A DNA stretch of 35,338 nucleotides from Calditrichota bacterium. GTDB lineage: Bacteria; Electryoneota; B3-LCP. The stretch lies in contig JAGVQJ010000076.1 of the NCBI GenBank assembly GCA_020051775.1, forward strand, positions 1-35,338. Reading direction: 5' to 3'. Position 1 is the stretch's first letter. The number at the start of each line of letters is the position of its first letter. Under the pieces are notes generated by a model. That model worked only from the letters and a program-made list of their open reading frames with translations, was not told where the DNA came from and ran no database searches. Positions 24,571-34,600 of this stretch are shown here, one piece after another. The position numbers and the translations under genes are program-made.

Positions 24571-24598
24571 CGAGGCGGTCTTGCATAAGATCGCCTCG
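24571..24598 (+). terminator. Terminator-like hairpin after the efflux operon
   Basis: CGAGGCGGTCTT (24571-24582) pairs with AAGATCGCCTCG (24587-24598) with one G-U pair and a 4-base loop. It starts 34 bases after the czcA stop. The downstream bases (CAGCATTTCATTATATTTATAC) are T-rich but not a clean T run. Confidence 0.6.
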
Positions 24599-24962
24599 CA
24601 GCATTTCATTATATTTATACATCTTTAAGTGTTTTTTATAGGAACAAGTAAGCGGTTGGGAATTATAAAAATAAAGTCGGCTGATCACACATTTTCCCCT
24701 CGATGCCCGGTCTTTCACGGTCACGCTACAGATTAGTCTTCTCAAACGTGCGTATGCTATCGGGCGAAAATCGCCAAAACTCGTAACCATGTCAATTCAG
24801 ATAGCGAATTCAGCGTAATACTTCGGAATATCCGCCGATAAAATATTATATTGCATTTTCAGACTTCCAAACGATAGAGGCTGTCATTCCACACACAAAC
24901 ATTTTTCCCTGTAGCGAATGAAACAGACCGGTAAGGGACACAATTCATACCGGCTTAACATA
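24599..24962. other. AT-rich gap between the efflux operon and tamB
   Basis: No gene is supported here. A TATTATATT stretch near 24844-24852 could be a -10 box for tamB, but no good -35 box is spaced correctly (best partial match TTCGGA about 16 bases upstream). An in-frame ATG at 24918 lies inside this stretch and is an alternative tamB start. Confidence 0.4.
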
Positions 24963-27900
24963 ATGAAATTATCTCGAACAGTTTTTCAGGCGGCTCGCGG
25001 GCTGATCCTCGGGCTGCTGATTCTGATGGGGTTATTGGCTCTGGCGCTGGTGTTTATAGCACTGCCGCCCGGGGAAAATTTCATCCGGGGCATCGCACAG
25101 GATAAAATCAGCCGAGCGTTAGGTCAACGCCTTTCTATCGAAAACCTGGAGACCAACCTGTTCAATAGCCTGAAGCTGCGGCACGTCGTGCTGTACTCAT
25201 CCCCACCGAACTCAACTCAGCCCTTAGCTTCAATCGCCTTCCTGGAAATTCATTACCATCTGTTTCCCTTGCTGCGCCAACGATTGGTTATCTCCTCCCT
25301 TAGAATGGATACTCTTACCGTTGACCTGATCAGAGACAGTACCGGTCTGTTTAATCTGGAATTGTTGAATCACACCGAGCCTGAGACTGCTACGGTTAAA
25401 ACCGGTAGTGGACTGGGGTTAGAATTCACGGACGCGACTATTCATCACGGCGACCTGGCTTATCGGGATCTTGGCGGCAATCCCAAAACCTTTCGGTTGG
25501 AAGGAATTGAAGTCGCCGCCGAGGGCAAGAATGGCCGGTATAGCGCGAATCTGAAAGCTGATTCCGGCCTTGCGGCCTATCGTGAATTAACACTCCCTTT
25601 TCACGTATTGGATCTGAAAACAGCGCACAATCCCGGCGAATATATTTTGGAGCACCTGTCGGTTCAACTCCCCGGAACCCAACTATCTGTCACTGCCGCC
25701 ATGCGCCAAGATTCAAGCAGTCTCCAACTGGAGAGCACGGCTTATGCCATACAAGGCAACTTGCACCTGCAAGGTGACATCACCCCGCTGGCGGATTCCT
25801 GCTGGTCGCTGCTTCCACCCACCCTGTTTCCAATTAGTGGCGTGGTGGATCTTGATCTGAGCCTTGGTGGCAACACGAACCAGCTCAATGTTAAAATGGA
25901 TCTGGGTGTGCAAAATGCCCAGGTTTTTGAGGTACGCGTACCACTGGGAGTTATCCAAGCGCGGTGGAAGCAGGATCTGGTCAATCTGGATAGTCTGGAA
26001 CTTGATCTGCTGGGGGGGCATCTTTCCGCCCAAGGTGAATTGACTTTAGATAGTTTGAGGTGTCAACTGGCCGCCACCATAGAGGGTTTTGATTCGGATC
26101 AAATTTGGGAACTGATAAAACAAAATAAGCCGCGTTATCAGGCCATTGTAGGCGGACAAACACAGGCTTCGGGTCTTCTGCTGAATCCACAAAGTTGGGA
26201 GGCGATAACGGCTCTGCACCTGCGGCAGATTCAGTATCTCGATCAACCCGTAGCCGATGTGAATTTGAACCTCGACATACATCGGGGCACAGCCGATATA
26301 GACATGCGACAAGCCCAGACGCAGGTGCACGCCACAGGACAGTTCGATAACAAGAGCGTGCGGGGATCCTTCACAGCGGATATCCTTCAATTGCAGTCAC
26401 TGGCTGGTCTGGCGGGAGTAAGTGATCTCACCGGTCAAGTCCGGCTTCAAGGAGCAGTGATAGGACCTCTTGATGCTCCTGTCGTGTCTGCCTCCCTTCA
26501 AGGCGCGAATTTACGCTATCGCAATTTCCCAGTGGATTCACTATCCGGGTCGCTCCACTTTGACGGGAAGCAGTTGTATTTTCAGGAAATCACCTTCAAG
26601 GGAGCGTTGGTTCAAATTGATCCCTCTGCTCCCCCCTTCGAGCTTGCAGGATTGCAGGGGAGCTTCCAGTACGAAGGTCATGCTCAAGGGCCATTAGATG
26701 GTCTGGCCGGCGATTTGTCCGTAAAAATGCAAAAACTCACCCTGAATAATCTACGCTTTGACGAAGGGGTTATTCAGGCTCGAATGGCTGGATCAAAAGT
26801 CGCACTTACTCTATTGAAGCTGCGTCGCGAAAGCCTTTTGGTACAGGGCACCGGAGATTTTTTCCTGTCCGAGCGCACTGGAAATCTTGCTGTGATCTTG
26901 TTACAAGAATCGGACAATGAAAAATTCCACGAAGACTCTACCCTGGCAGACGTTGGGGATGACAGTATCACCGTGACAGAGGCTTCTGCTGATAAAATTT
27001 CGACGGCATTTAGCCTGCCCGGCGCCGGTGAAATGTCCGTGCAAATGACCGCCCGGGAAGTTCGTATGGAGGAAGTCCTGGCTCTGATTAGCACACTACC
27101 GGTAAAAGCCACTCTGAAGCATCCTCTCATCCGCGGCAAACTGAATTTCAACTTGTCAGCGGGGGGGACGCTTTCCCAACCCCGGGCACAGCTCGATTTC
27201 GGCACGGATGAGATTGTCATCGAGACTCTGGAGCTCGATTCCGCCCGTGGTCGAGCGGTATTCGACAATGGCCAAATAACCCTGGAAACATTCCAGATCA
27301 GCCGGGAAGATTTCCACACTCGCGGCGAGGCTTCCTTAACGCTATCTGGTATGGGGCCTGTTGGTTATCGCTTATCCCCGGACAGCCCAACACGCGGTTT
27401 CCTCAAAGGGGAGGAAATGGAGGCGGCACTTTTGGCGGCGTTCTTGCCTCCGGGAATCATGGCACAGGGCCAGGTTTCATACGATTTAAATTGGAACGGA
27501 ACAGTAGCCGAGCCACGTCCCCAGGGGAAGTTGATCTTGGAGCAGGGTTTGGTGCAACTGCCCGGAGATGTTCCCCCCATCGAAAATGTCATCCTGCAGG
27601 TTGATTTGCATGATTCCCGAGTGAAGATTGATCAGCTCGGCGGTTCCGTGGAAAAAGTCCCCTTTAACATGACCGGAACAGTGGATTTGGGCAGTCAGAA
27701 GAATCTGGATCTGGATTTGAATCTAACGGTAGCAGGCCAGCCAGCTCTTTCCGTCCGAGGCTCAGTAGCGACGGATCGGCTGCAATTATCAGCCGGCATA
27801 CAGAATTTGAATCTGACCGTGCTGCAACCCCTGGCCGCATCGTTGGAGAATTTAAAAGGCACGCTGAATGCTTCCCTGAAGATCAACGGGTCGCTGCACG

Positions 27901-29114
27901 AACCCCACCTGACCGGTCACTTGGAGGGGCAAGGGTTGACATTCAAACCAGCCAGTCTGCGGGATGCCTTTGAGGATGGTCTATTAGTAGTGGATTTTCA
28001 AGATAACCGGGTCACGCTGGATACCCTTTATTTGCGGCTTAAGGAGGGATCAGTGTTTGTCGCCGGAGGGTTCGTATACCAGAATGGCTGGCTTGATGAG
28101 ATTAACCTTACGGCGCGAGCTTCCGATTTAATCCTGGAGGAGCTTAAAGCTTATTCGGTGCGCGTGAATTCAGCTTTGATCACTTATACGTCCCTGGGTA
28201 ACTATCTCAATCTGGATGGCGATGTATACCTCGGTAAATCAAAAATCACCACCAATTTCGACGCTGCGGCTCTACTGCCATTAAGGCGCCGAGTGGAGAG
28301 GCCGACTGCAGAGCCATCGCCCTTCATGACGGCGACTCGAATGGATTTGCGCCTGCATGGAGGCGAAGACCTAAAGGTAGAGAATAATGTGGCCAACGTG
28401 ACGCTGGCGCCGGAACTGAGCTTAATCGGCACACTGGCAGCGCCCAACATCACCGGGCATGTTTCGGTGGTCAAAGGATCGGTGACCTTCCTGGATCGCA
28501 AGTTTACGGTCACTCAGGGCGTCGTGGACTTCGCCGACCCGGTTAAGATCAATCCGATCGTGGATATAGCCGCCGAAACCACCATTCGCCGCTATCAAGG
28601 GCTGGAGGCGGTGAGTTACGACATCTACCTCTCCGTCAGCGGTCCGGCGGATACATTAATCGTCGAACTGACCTCTGATCCTCCTATGGAACGCCCCGAT
28701 ATCCTTTCTCTGCTCACACTGGGAGCAACCCGGGAACAATTGGCCGGAGTGGATACTACCGGCGGCCAGACTTCCACCGGTGATCTTCTGGTTCAGCGGG
28801 CGCAAACCTTGACCACCTACGCACTTTCGGGGGTTCTTTCCCGCACTCTTGGTGCACGGTTGGGTCTGGAGACATTGACCATTCAGGGTAATATTTTCCA
28901 GGCTGGTCAGAATGACGTCGTGAATCCGACTTTAGAGGCCACTAAACAAGTGTCCGACCGGCTACTCATTACCTATACCACCAATGTAGGCTATTTTAAT
29001 CAGAACGGCATCAAGGTGAATTATCTGCTCAATAAATACTTTTCGGTTCAGGGTCAAACCGATCAGACCGGACAATCGGGCATTGACCTGAAATATAGCG
29101 TTCGCTTCAAATGA
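24963..29114 (+). CDS. tamB: TamB-like translocation/lipid-transport module protein (AsmA-like, DUF490)
   Basis: 1383 residues from ATG24963; ATG24918 would add 15. I prefer the later one because few residues then precede the membrane anchor (GLILGLLILMGLLALALVFIA), as in known TamB. An AsmA-like opening (ALGQRLSIENLETNLFNSLKLRHVVLY) is followed by about 1000 residues of repeated beta strands, the long hydrophobic groove that spans the periplasm. The end is the conserved TamB C-terminal domain (from about residue 1080: SLIGTLAAPNITGHVSVVKGSVTFLDRKF ... PADTLIVELTSDPP ... LEATKQVSDRLLITYTTNV). It overlaps the following Omp85 gene by 4 bases, the usual tamB-tamA pairing. Roles are outer-membrane protein assembly and phospholipid transport. 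A gene order of tamB before tamA is the reverse of E. coli. Confidence 0.92.
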   Translation: MKLSRTVFQAARGLILGLLILMGLLALALVFIALPPGENFIRGIAQDKISRALGQRLSIENLETNLFNSLKLRHVVLYSSPPNSTQPLASIAFLEIHYHLFPLLRQRLVISSLRMDTLTVDLIRDSTGLFNLELLNHTEPETATVKTGSGLGLEFTDATIHHGDLAYRDLGGNPKTFRLEGIEVAAEGKNGRYSANLKADSGLAAYRELTLPFHVLDLKTAHNPGEYILEHLSVQLPGTQLSVTAAMRQDSSSLQLESTAYAIQGNLHLQGDITPLADSCWSLLPPTLFPISGVVDLDLSLGGNTNQLNVKMDLGVQNAQVFEVRVPLGVIQARWKQDLVNLDSLELDLLGGHLSAQGELTLDSLRCQLAATIEGFDSDQIWELIKQNKPRYQAIVGGQTQASGLLLNPQSWEAITALHLRQIQYLDQPVADVNLNLDIHRGTADIDMRQAQTQVHATGQFDNKSVRGSFTADILQLQSLAGLAGVSDLTGQVRLQGAVIGPLDAPVVSASLQGANLRYRNFPVDSLSGSLHFDGKQLYFQEITFKGALVQIDPSAPPFELAGLQGSFQYEGHAQGPLDGLAGDLSVKMQKLTLNNLRFDEGVIQARMAGSKVALTLLKLRRESLLVQGTGDFFLSERTGNLAVILLQESDNEKFHEDSTLADVGDDSITVTEASADKISTAFSLPGAGEMSVQMTAREVRMEEVLALISTLPVKATLKHPLIRGKLNFNLSAGGTLSQPRAQLDFGTDEIVIETLELDSARGRAVFDNGQITLETFQISREDFHTRGEASLTLSGMGPVGYRLSPDSPTRGFLKGEEMEAALLAAFLPPGIMAQGQVSYDLNWNGTVAEPRPQGKLILEQGLVQLPGDVPPIENVILQVDLHDSRVKIDQLGGSVEKVPFNMTGTVDLGSQKNLDLDLNLTVAGQPALSVRGSVATDRLQLSAGIQNLNLTVLQPLAASLENLKGTLNASLKINGSLHEPHLTGHLEGQGLTFKPASLRDAFEDGLLVVDFQDNRVTLDTLYLRLKEGSVFVAGGFVYQNGWLDEINLTARASDLILEELKAYSVRVNSALITYTSLGNYLNLDGDVYLGKSKITTNFDAAALLPLRRRVERPTAEPSPFMTATRMDLRLHGGEDLKVENNVANVTLAPELSLIGTLAAPNITGHVSVVKGSVTFLDRKFTVTQGVVDFADPVKINPIVDIAAETTIRRYQGLEAVSYDIYLSVSGPADTLIVELTSDPPMERPDILSLLTLGATREQLAGVDTTGGQTSTGDLLVQRAQTLTTYALSGVLSRTLGARLGLETLTIQGNIFQAGQNDVVNPTLEATKQVSDRLLITYTTNVGYFNQNGIKVNYLLNKYFSVQGQTDQTGQSGIDLKYSVRFK

Positions 29115-30901
29115 AGATCCTGAGAATAATAACATTGATGGCGATTCTTGCAGGAATCGGGAGCGCGGCCCTGGCGAAGGATAATACTGATCGGTTGAAG
29201 GTCCACGACCTCAATTTCGAAGGGAATGACGTGTTCGGCGATTTCCGCCTTCGCAAGGTCATGGTCACCCATCGCAGCCGTCTTTTCTCCCGCTTTTATT
29301 TCAATCCCGATATATTGACCGATGACCTGAAATCAGTAGAGCTGTTTTATCACCAGCATGGTTATCTCGACGCTAAGGTTGTTCATAACGAAATCACTGT
29401 TGACACTTCCAAGTTGCGCGTAGATATTGACATCTTCGTGGAGGAGGGAACGCTCACTCGGGTCCAGGAAATATCCCTGCAGGGCAGTCGCGCCTTTGGC
29501 GACAGCCTCATTCTGAAGAAGGTGGATTTAAAGCCGGGTGATATCTTCGAGCAGCCTAAACTCCAGCAGGGTACCTTGGCTATCGTCCAGAAATATGCAG
29601 ATAACGGCTTCCTGGATGCCGAAGTACGTCCGGAAGTGACCATCAATTCCCAGGAACATCTGGCGAGCATTAACCTTCAGGTAATCGAGGGGCCGCAATA
29701 TACCATTGAACAGATTCGCCTCGAGGGTTTACAACAGACCAAACTCAATGTGGCTTTGCGGGAAATGACTTTCAAGATCGGGCAGGAAGTCAGTTTGTCC
29801 AGACTTTTGGATTCGCAGCGGCGACTCTACCTATTGGGATTGTTCCAGAGTGTCTTCATTCGCCCGGTGACCAGCCTCAGCGCTGATAGCAGCCGCAAAG
29901 ACATCCTTATAAAGGTTATAGAGTCCAAACCCATTCAACTGAATATTACGGTCGGATATGGCACGGTAGAGATGGGGCGAGCTCAAGCGGATATCGCGCA
30001 TCACAATATCTTCGGCACGGGACACAAAATCGGAATCTCCGGGAATATTAGCTTCATCAATCGTGGATTGGAACTGAATTACACCTCACCTTGGACCTTT
30101 GGAGTTCCCTGGCGTACCGATATCAAGCTTAATTACGAATTTCTACAGCAGCCGAGCTACAATCAGATTCGCCGTAGCGCCAGTGTAGTATTTGGGCATC
30201 ATGTGGGTCGCCGGATAATGCTGTCCAATACCTATCGCATTGAAGATTCTCGACTTCACGATATTAAAGTGGCTGACGTACCTCCCAATTTGACTTCCAG
30301 CGTCAGTAGTATAAAGCCAGCCGTCATCTTCGATACTCGCGATGACATTTTTAATAGTCGGAAGGGACTGTATTTGGAACTGAGCGAGGAGTTGGCCGGC
30401 ACTTTTCTCGGCGGCAACAACAACTTTCTACGCCATATTGTCAGAGCCAGTTATTTCATCCCGTTGAGCCAAACTACCGTGCTTGCTACAGCTCTGGATG
30501 CCGGCCTGATCAATGATCTGGGCGATACCGCCCACGTGGCATTGTCGGAACGATTCTACGCCGGTGGACCCAATTCCATGCGTGGATTTTCATATCAACA
30601 TTTGGGTCCCAAAGGCCCTACAGGAGTACCATCTGGGGGCACATTAAAACTTGTCTTTAATTTATTGGAGCTAAGACAGACATTCAACAAATTCCTGGGA
30701 GCGGCCCTGTTTGTGGATGTAGGCAACGTGTGGAGTAATCCCGAAGATTTCCGTCTGAGCGATTTACGGACTTCGCCGGGGTTGGGATTGCGAGTGGGTA
30801 CGCCACTCGGCTTCGTTCGCCTCGATTGCGGTTTCAATCCGCAACCCATTGCGGGCGAAGAACCAGCGCGTTTCTACTTTGCCATAGGGCAGGCGTTTTA
30901 G
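29111..30901 (+). CDS. Omp85-family outer-membrane protein (TamA/BamA-like)
   Basis: 596 residues. A signal peptide (MKILRIITLMAILAGIGSAALA) is followed by about three POTRA domains: 30-105 (LKVHDLNFEGNDVFGDFRLRKVM ... YHQHGYLDAKVV), 108-180 (VQEISLQGSRAFGDSLILKKVDLKPGD ... YADNGFLDAEV) and 185-260 (IEQIRLEGLQQTKLN ... RLYLLGLFQSVFI). The rest is a 16-strand barrel ending in a typical terminal aromatic strand (ARFYFAIGQAF). The lid-lock loop region shows FYAGGPNSMRGFSYQHLGP, equivalent to the VRGF motif (here MRGF). Three rather than five POTRA domains and the coupling to tamB favour TamA over BamA. Confidence 0.9.
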   Translation: MKILRIITLMAILAGIGSAALAKDNTDRLKVHDLNFEGNDVFGDFRLRKVMVTHRSRLFSRFYFNPDILTDDLKSVELFYHQHGYLDAKVVHNEITVDTSKLRVDIDIFVEEGTLTRVQEISLQGSRAFGDSLILKKVDLKPGDIFEQPKLQQGTLAIVQKYADNGFLDAEVRPEVTINSQEHLASINLQVIEGPQYTIEQIRLEGLQQTKLNVALREMTFKIGQEVSLSRLLDSQRRLYLLGLFQSVFIRPVTSLSADSSRKDILIKVIESKPIQLNITVGYGTVEMGRAQADIAHHNIFGTGHKIGISGNISFINRGLELNYTSPWTFGVPWRTDIKLNYEFLQQPSYNQIRRSASVVFGHHVGRRIMLSNTYRIEDSRLHDIKVADVPPNLTSSVSSIKPAVIFDTRDDIFNSRKGLYLELSEELAGTFLGGNNNFLRHIVRASYFIPLSQTTVLATALDAGLINDLGDTAHVALSERFYAGGPNSMRGFSYQHLGPKGPTGVPSGGTLKLVFNLLELRQTFNKFLGAALFVDVGNVWSNPEDFRLSDLRTSPGLGLRVGTPLGFVRLDCGFNPQPIAGEEPARFYFAIGQAF

Positions 30902-30954
30902 ATGCGGAGCAAGTCAGCTTACAAAACTCAATCCAGCGTTTTATCCCGTACATC

Positions 30955-31000
30955 CAGCAAGAATCGAACTTACAACCGCCGGATCAAGTGCCGCGCAGGT
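30955..31000 (-). pseudogene. tRNA-like 3'-half relic
   Basis: On the minus strand a T-arm can be read: GTAAG, loop TTCGATT, CTTGC, a 5-base stem with one G-U pair. It is preceded by CACTTGATCCGGCGGTT, which resembles anticodon-loop and variable-loop sequence. The anticodon stem does not pair properly and no D-arm or matching 5' acceptor strand is visible. It may be a decayed tRNA or a leftover of an integration event. Confidence 0.35.
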
Positions 31001-31289
31001 TTGTGCGGGAATGCGGGCTAAAATGGCTTTCGTGCAATTGTTTTGCAAAATGACCCCATAAGCGGGCCGGATCGTGGGCGATATGCTCCCGGAAGTTTAC
31101 CACCATCCGAAAGCGGCAGCCCGTGCGTGCCTTGAAGCGACGCCGCCGCCCAAAACCCCGTGAGATCATCACAGGTTTTTTCTCAAACAACTGTCGAGGG
31201 CACATTCAGGGGCACATAAATGCCTGAAACAATCGGGGCCAATCGGAAACAATAGGAAATATTAGTCAGTACGAAATAGGATAGAGACA

Positions 31290-31320
31290 AAATAACCGGC
31301 TTCGTAATCGCCGGTTATTT
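31290..31320 (-). terminator. Terminator hairpin downstream of tRNA-Glu
   Basis: An 11-base perfect stem (31290-31300 with 31310-31320, AATAACCGGC/GCCGGTTATT core) encloses a 9-base loop. It is T-rich on both sides (TTATTTC on plus, TTATTTTGTC on minus). It sits 16 bases past the 3' end of the minus-strand tRNA and could also stop readthrough from the tamB-Omp85 operon. Confidence 0.65.
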
Positions 31321-31336
31321 CATCGTTTATTAGGTG

Positions 31337-31409
31337 TAGCGCGTACGGGAATCGAACCCGTGTTACCAACGTGAGAGGCTGGTGTCCTGGGCCACTAGAC
31401 GAACGCGCC
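31337..31409 (-). tRNA. tRNA-Glu (anticodon CUC)
   Basis: A 73-base cloverleaf on the minus strand. The acceptor stem is GGCGCGT with ACGCGCT (the 1-72 pair is G-U) and the discriminator is A. The D-arm is GTC...GAC with loop TAGTGGCCCAG. The anticodon stem CCAGC/GTTGG holds the loop CTCTCAC, giving anticodon CTC (Glu, codon GAG). The T-arm is ACGGG-TTCGAAT-CCCGT. The sequence GTCTAGTGGCCCAGGACACC is typical of bacterial tRNA-Glu. CCA is not encoded. Confidence 0.93.
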
Positions 31410-31529
31410 GCATGAGTGAATGGTATAATCTTGTAAATTTAATTCTTCCACTCACAGAAATCAAGTCAAATCTGCTCTTCCCCTCGTTGTTGAGCCTTCG
31501 GAAAAAAATCCCCCCGGCGTACTTTCAGC

Positions 31530-31558
31530 TTGACTTTAGCCTGCAATTATCGTATATT
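31530..31558 (+). promoter_or_regulatory. Sigma-70-type promoter of the M28-family gene
   Basis: TTGACT (31530-31535) and TATATT (31553-31558) are separated by exactly 17 bases. The start codon follows about 98 bases later, so the transcript would have a moderately long leader. This is the best promoter match in the window. Confidence 0.65.
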
Positions 31559-31656
31559 GAATACCTGTACGTACCTATGATGTACTTTTTCGCGTGGCCT
31601 CGGGTTGCACTGCAAACGCCCGAAGCCTCTAATACTACCCGTTCCCGGAGGTTTTC

Positions 31657-34600
31657 ATGCATCGGCATCGCTGGATGGTTTTGTGGTTATTGATCGGTCT
31701 GCCCACGCTGTTGTGGGCTGAAAATTTGAGCGTCGTCGTGCACGGCGACCTGGTGAATCAGCCACAACTCCTGGAACGTATGGGCTTCCAACTTCGCACG
31801 CGAGTCGGCGAGCAACTGATCGGGACTTTGCCCTCCGGGCTGGATCGTCTGCCCGAGGGTGTGACAAGGTTATCAGTGCCCGCCGAAAACCTATCCGATC
31901 TGTACATCCTCGATGATCGCTCAGCCGCCCAAGCTCCCGAAGCCGCACAAATGCTCACGGTGATTTATGCCGGAACCGGTTGGGCGCTCGTGCAGGCTAA
32001 CCCGGGCGCTCTGAACGCCTTGAGTTCGGCAGGCGTGCATTTCCGGGCTGTAGGAACGGGAACCATGCGACCGCAAGCCCCCCTCCCACCCGGCGGTGAA
32101 ACGGACGTCATCCATCCTTACGTCGGCGTCATTCTGAGCCAGGTATCCTCCGCTTCCTACCAGAATTACCTGCAAACCCTGCAAGATTTTGTCAGCCGCA
32201 ATACTTATAACGCCTCATGCGACAGCGCCGCCAACTGGATCCGGCAGACTTTCCAGAGCTTCGGGCTGACGGCTACGATTGACTCCTTCCAAATTGGAGC
32301 CTACACCAAGTTCAACATCATCGCGGAAAAACCGGGCACATCGCAGCCAAACCAAGTTTATTTCATGACCGCGCATTATGACGCTACCGCCGGCCTGCCC
32401 ATTTTCCCGGAAGCCTCCGCACCGGGAGCTGACGACGACGCTTCCGGAGCCGCCGCAGTACTGGAATGCGCGCGAGTCGTGGCTCAAAATAGCTTTACAC
32501 GAACCGTGCGCTTTGTGCTCTTTGCAGGGAACGAGCAGGGTTTGATCGGTAGTGAAGACTACGTGGCCGGACTCCCCACGACTCAAACCTACCTGGGATC
32601 GTTCAACGCCGACATGATAGGCTATTCCGGCGCTGATCCGTGGCCGCCCGATCTGGTGGTATATCACAATGGAACCACGGGATCTGCAGCTCTTGCCGGG
32701 AAAATCGCCGAGGCCTCCAACGCCTATGCCAGCGGATTCTTGCAGACCATCCAACTTTCCGACGCACAGATGATCTATTCGGATCATGCGCCTTTTTGGG
32801 ATCGCAATATCCCGGCTATCAGCGCCATGGAAGATGAAGCATGGGGCGACGATCTGAATCCCTTCTACCATTCGGTCAATGATCTGGTGACGCATTTGGA
32901 TATGCCTTACGCCCTGGATGTCATGAAAGTGCTCCTGGCTTCGCTGGCAGATCTGGCCATTCCTTTAGGCAGTCCGGGAGCGGTCTTGACGGCGGCCAAT
33001 CCCGCCATAAACGACTCGTTGGGCAACGGCAATCATCAACTCGAATATGGCGAATTCGTTTATATGGCCCTACCGATCGTCAATGCCGGGAATTCGGGCG
33101 CGACAGGTGTAAACGTCACCCTTTCGGAAAACGATCCCTACCTGACGATTGTGGACAACCAGCAGTTTTACGGCAACATCGCGGCGCTGGACACCGTGAC
33201 CATCTACAACGCTTTCTCGGCTGATGTATCCGACACGGTCCCGGATGAACATCCCTTCGCCTTGACCGCCCACATAACGGCTGGTTCCAGCCAATGGCAA
33301 AGCCAGGTGTTGCTGGTGGCGCACGCGCCAAATTTGACCGTTACCTCTGTGACCGTATATGATTCGATTTCGGGCAACGAAAACGGAGTCCTCGAACCGG
33401 GTGAAACCGCAGATGTGGCGGTCACGCTGTTGAATGAAGGATCCTGGCAGGCGATTGGTTTGACAGCCACGATAAGTTCCGGCAGCGCCTTCGTCATCAT
33501 CCAGACGCCAACGCAATCCTATGGAACGTTGACTCCGGGAAGCGGCTCAACACGCTCCTACCGCCTAATGGTCACTCCTAATGCGCCGCTGTATTTTCAA
33601 GCGGACTTCGATCTTGATTGCACGGTCAGCGGAGGCTGGAGACAAACATGCAGCTTCTCGCTCATGGCGGGCGATCCCACTTTGCAACCCACCGGCCCTG
33701 ACGCTTACGGCTATATGGCTTACGAATCCGGTGATGCGCCCTTTGGGCAACCTTACGCATGGGTGGAAATTGATCCGGGACAGGGCGGACCTGGCACGGA
33801 GTTGGATTTCACAAACGGCGATCAGACTCTATACGTGAACCTGCCCTTTACCCTCAATTATTACGGGCAGGAATTCAGCGAAATATCAGTCAACAGCAAC
33901 GGGTGGATCGCTTGCGGACACACGACCAACACGACCTACCTGAACACGAACATCCCCAATCCCTACGGGCCTTCGGCCATGATCGCGGGTTTCTGGGATG
34001 ACTTGCAGCCGAATGTGACCGGCAGCGTGAGTGTTTACTATGATTCCCTCGAAGGGTGCGCAATCGTTGAATTCTACGACGTGAGGCATTATAATCCCTC
34101 CACGGCGCATGAAACCTTCCAGTACATCCTGTACGATCCCGCCATCCACTCCACCCTGACGGGCGATGGGGAGATATTACTCCAGTATAATCTCGTGGCT
34201 TTGTCTACTTCCTGCACCATCGGCATCGAAAATCCAAGTCAGACGATGGGGATTCAGTATCTCTATAACGACACTTATGCCTCGACAGCAGGGCCGGTGG
34301 ATGATGGCAAAGCCATTTTGTTCACTACGGGTAGGTATATCCCTCAGGTGGAAGTAACCTTGACCCCCGTGAATCCTCCTATTCAGATACCGGCGAGTGG
34401 TGGCAACTTCAATTTCACTGTCGCCCTGGCCAACAACGACACCATAGCTTACAACGTGGATGCCTGGTGCGACATCACGCTGCCCAATGGATCACCCTAC
34501 GGGCCGATGCTGGGGCCGGTGAATCTCACCATGAACCCCGCCCTTTCTATCAGTCGGTTGCGCAATCAGGCGGTTCCGGGAGCCGCTCCGGCGGGCACCT

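Larger units (their letters stand above)
30902..31336. other. Gene-poor stretch between the Omp85 gene and tRNA-Glu
   Basis: No supported protein gene. A short plus frame through 30826-31053 contains IQQESNLQPPD, the kind of peptide produced by translating the complement of a tRNA 3' half, and is an artefact of the relic described separately. Another plus frame from about 31052 to 31221 is open but matches nothing I recognise (basic, RKRQPVRALKRRRRPKPRE). A hairpin at 31290-31320 ends the region. Confidence 0.45.

Noticed and set aside
23972..24790. 272-codon minus-strand frame over the end of czcA
   Set aside because: Antisense to the conserved RND C-terminus; composition is that of a shadow frame and no family is recognisable.
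30826..31053. Plus-strand open frame containing IQQESNLQPPD
   Set aside because: This peptide type arises when the complement of a tRNA 3' half is translated. The frame starts inside the Omp85 gene and has no domain or ribosome site.
31052..31221. Basic open frame ending GHIQGHINA as a real gene
   Set aside because: No ribosome site, no start codon with context and no recognised family; kept only as a remark under the gene-poor stretch.
32215..32895. 226-codon minus-strand frame inside the M28 gene
   Set aside because: It lies fully antisense to a gene with clear domains; no ribosome site, signal peptide or recognisable motif.
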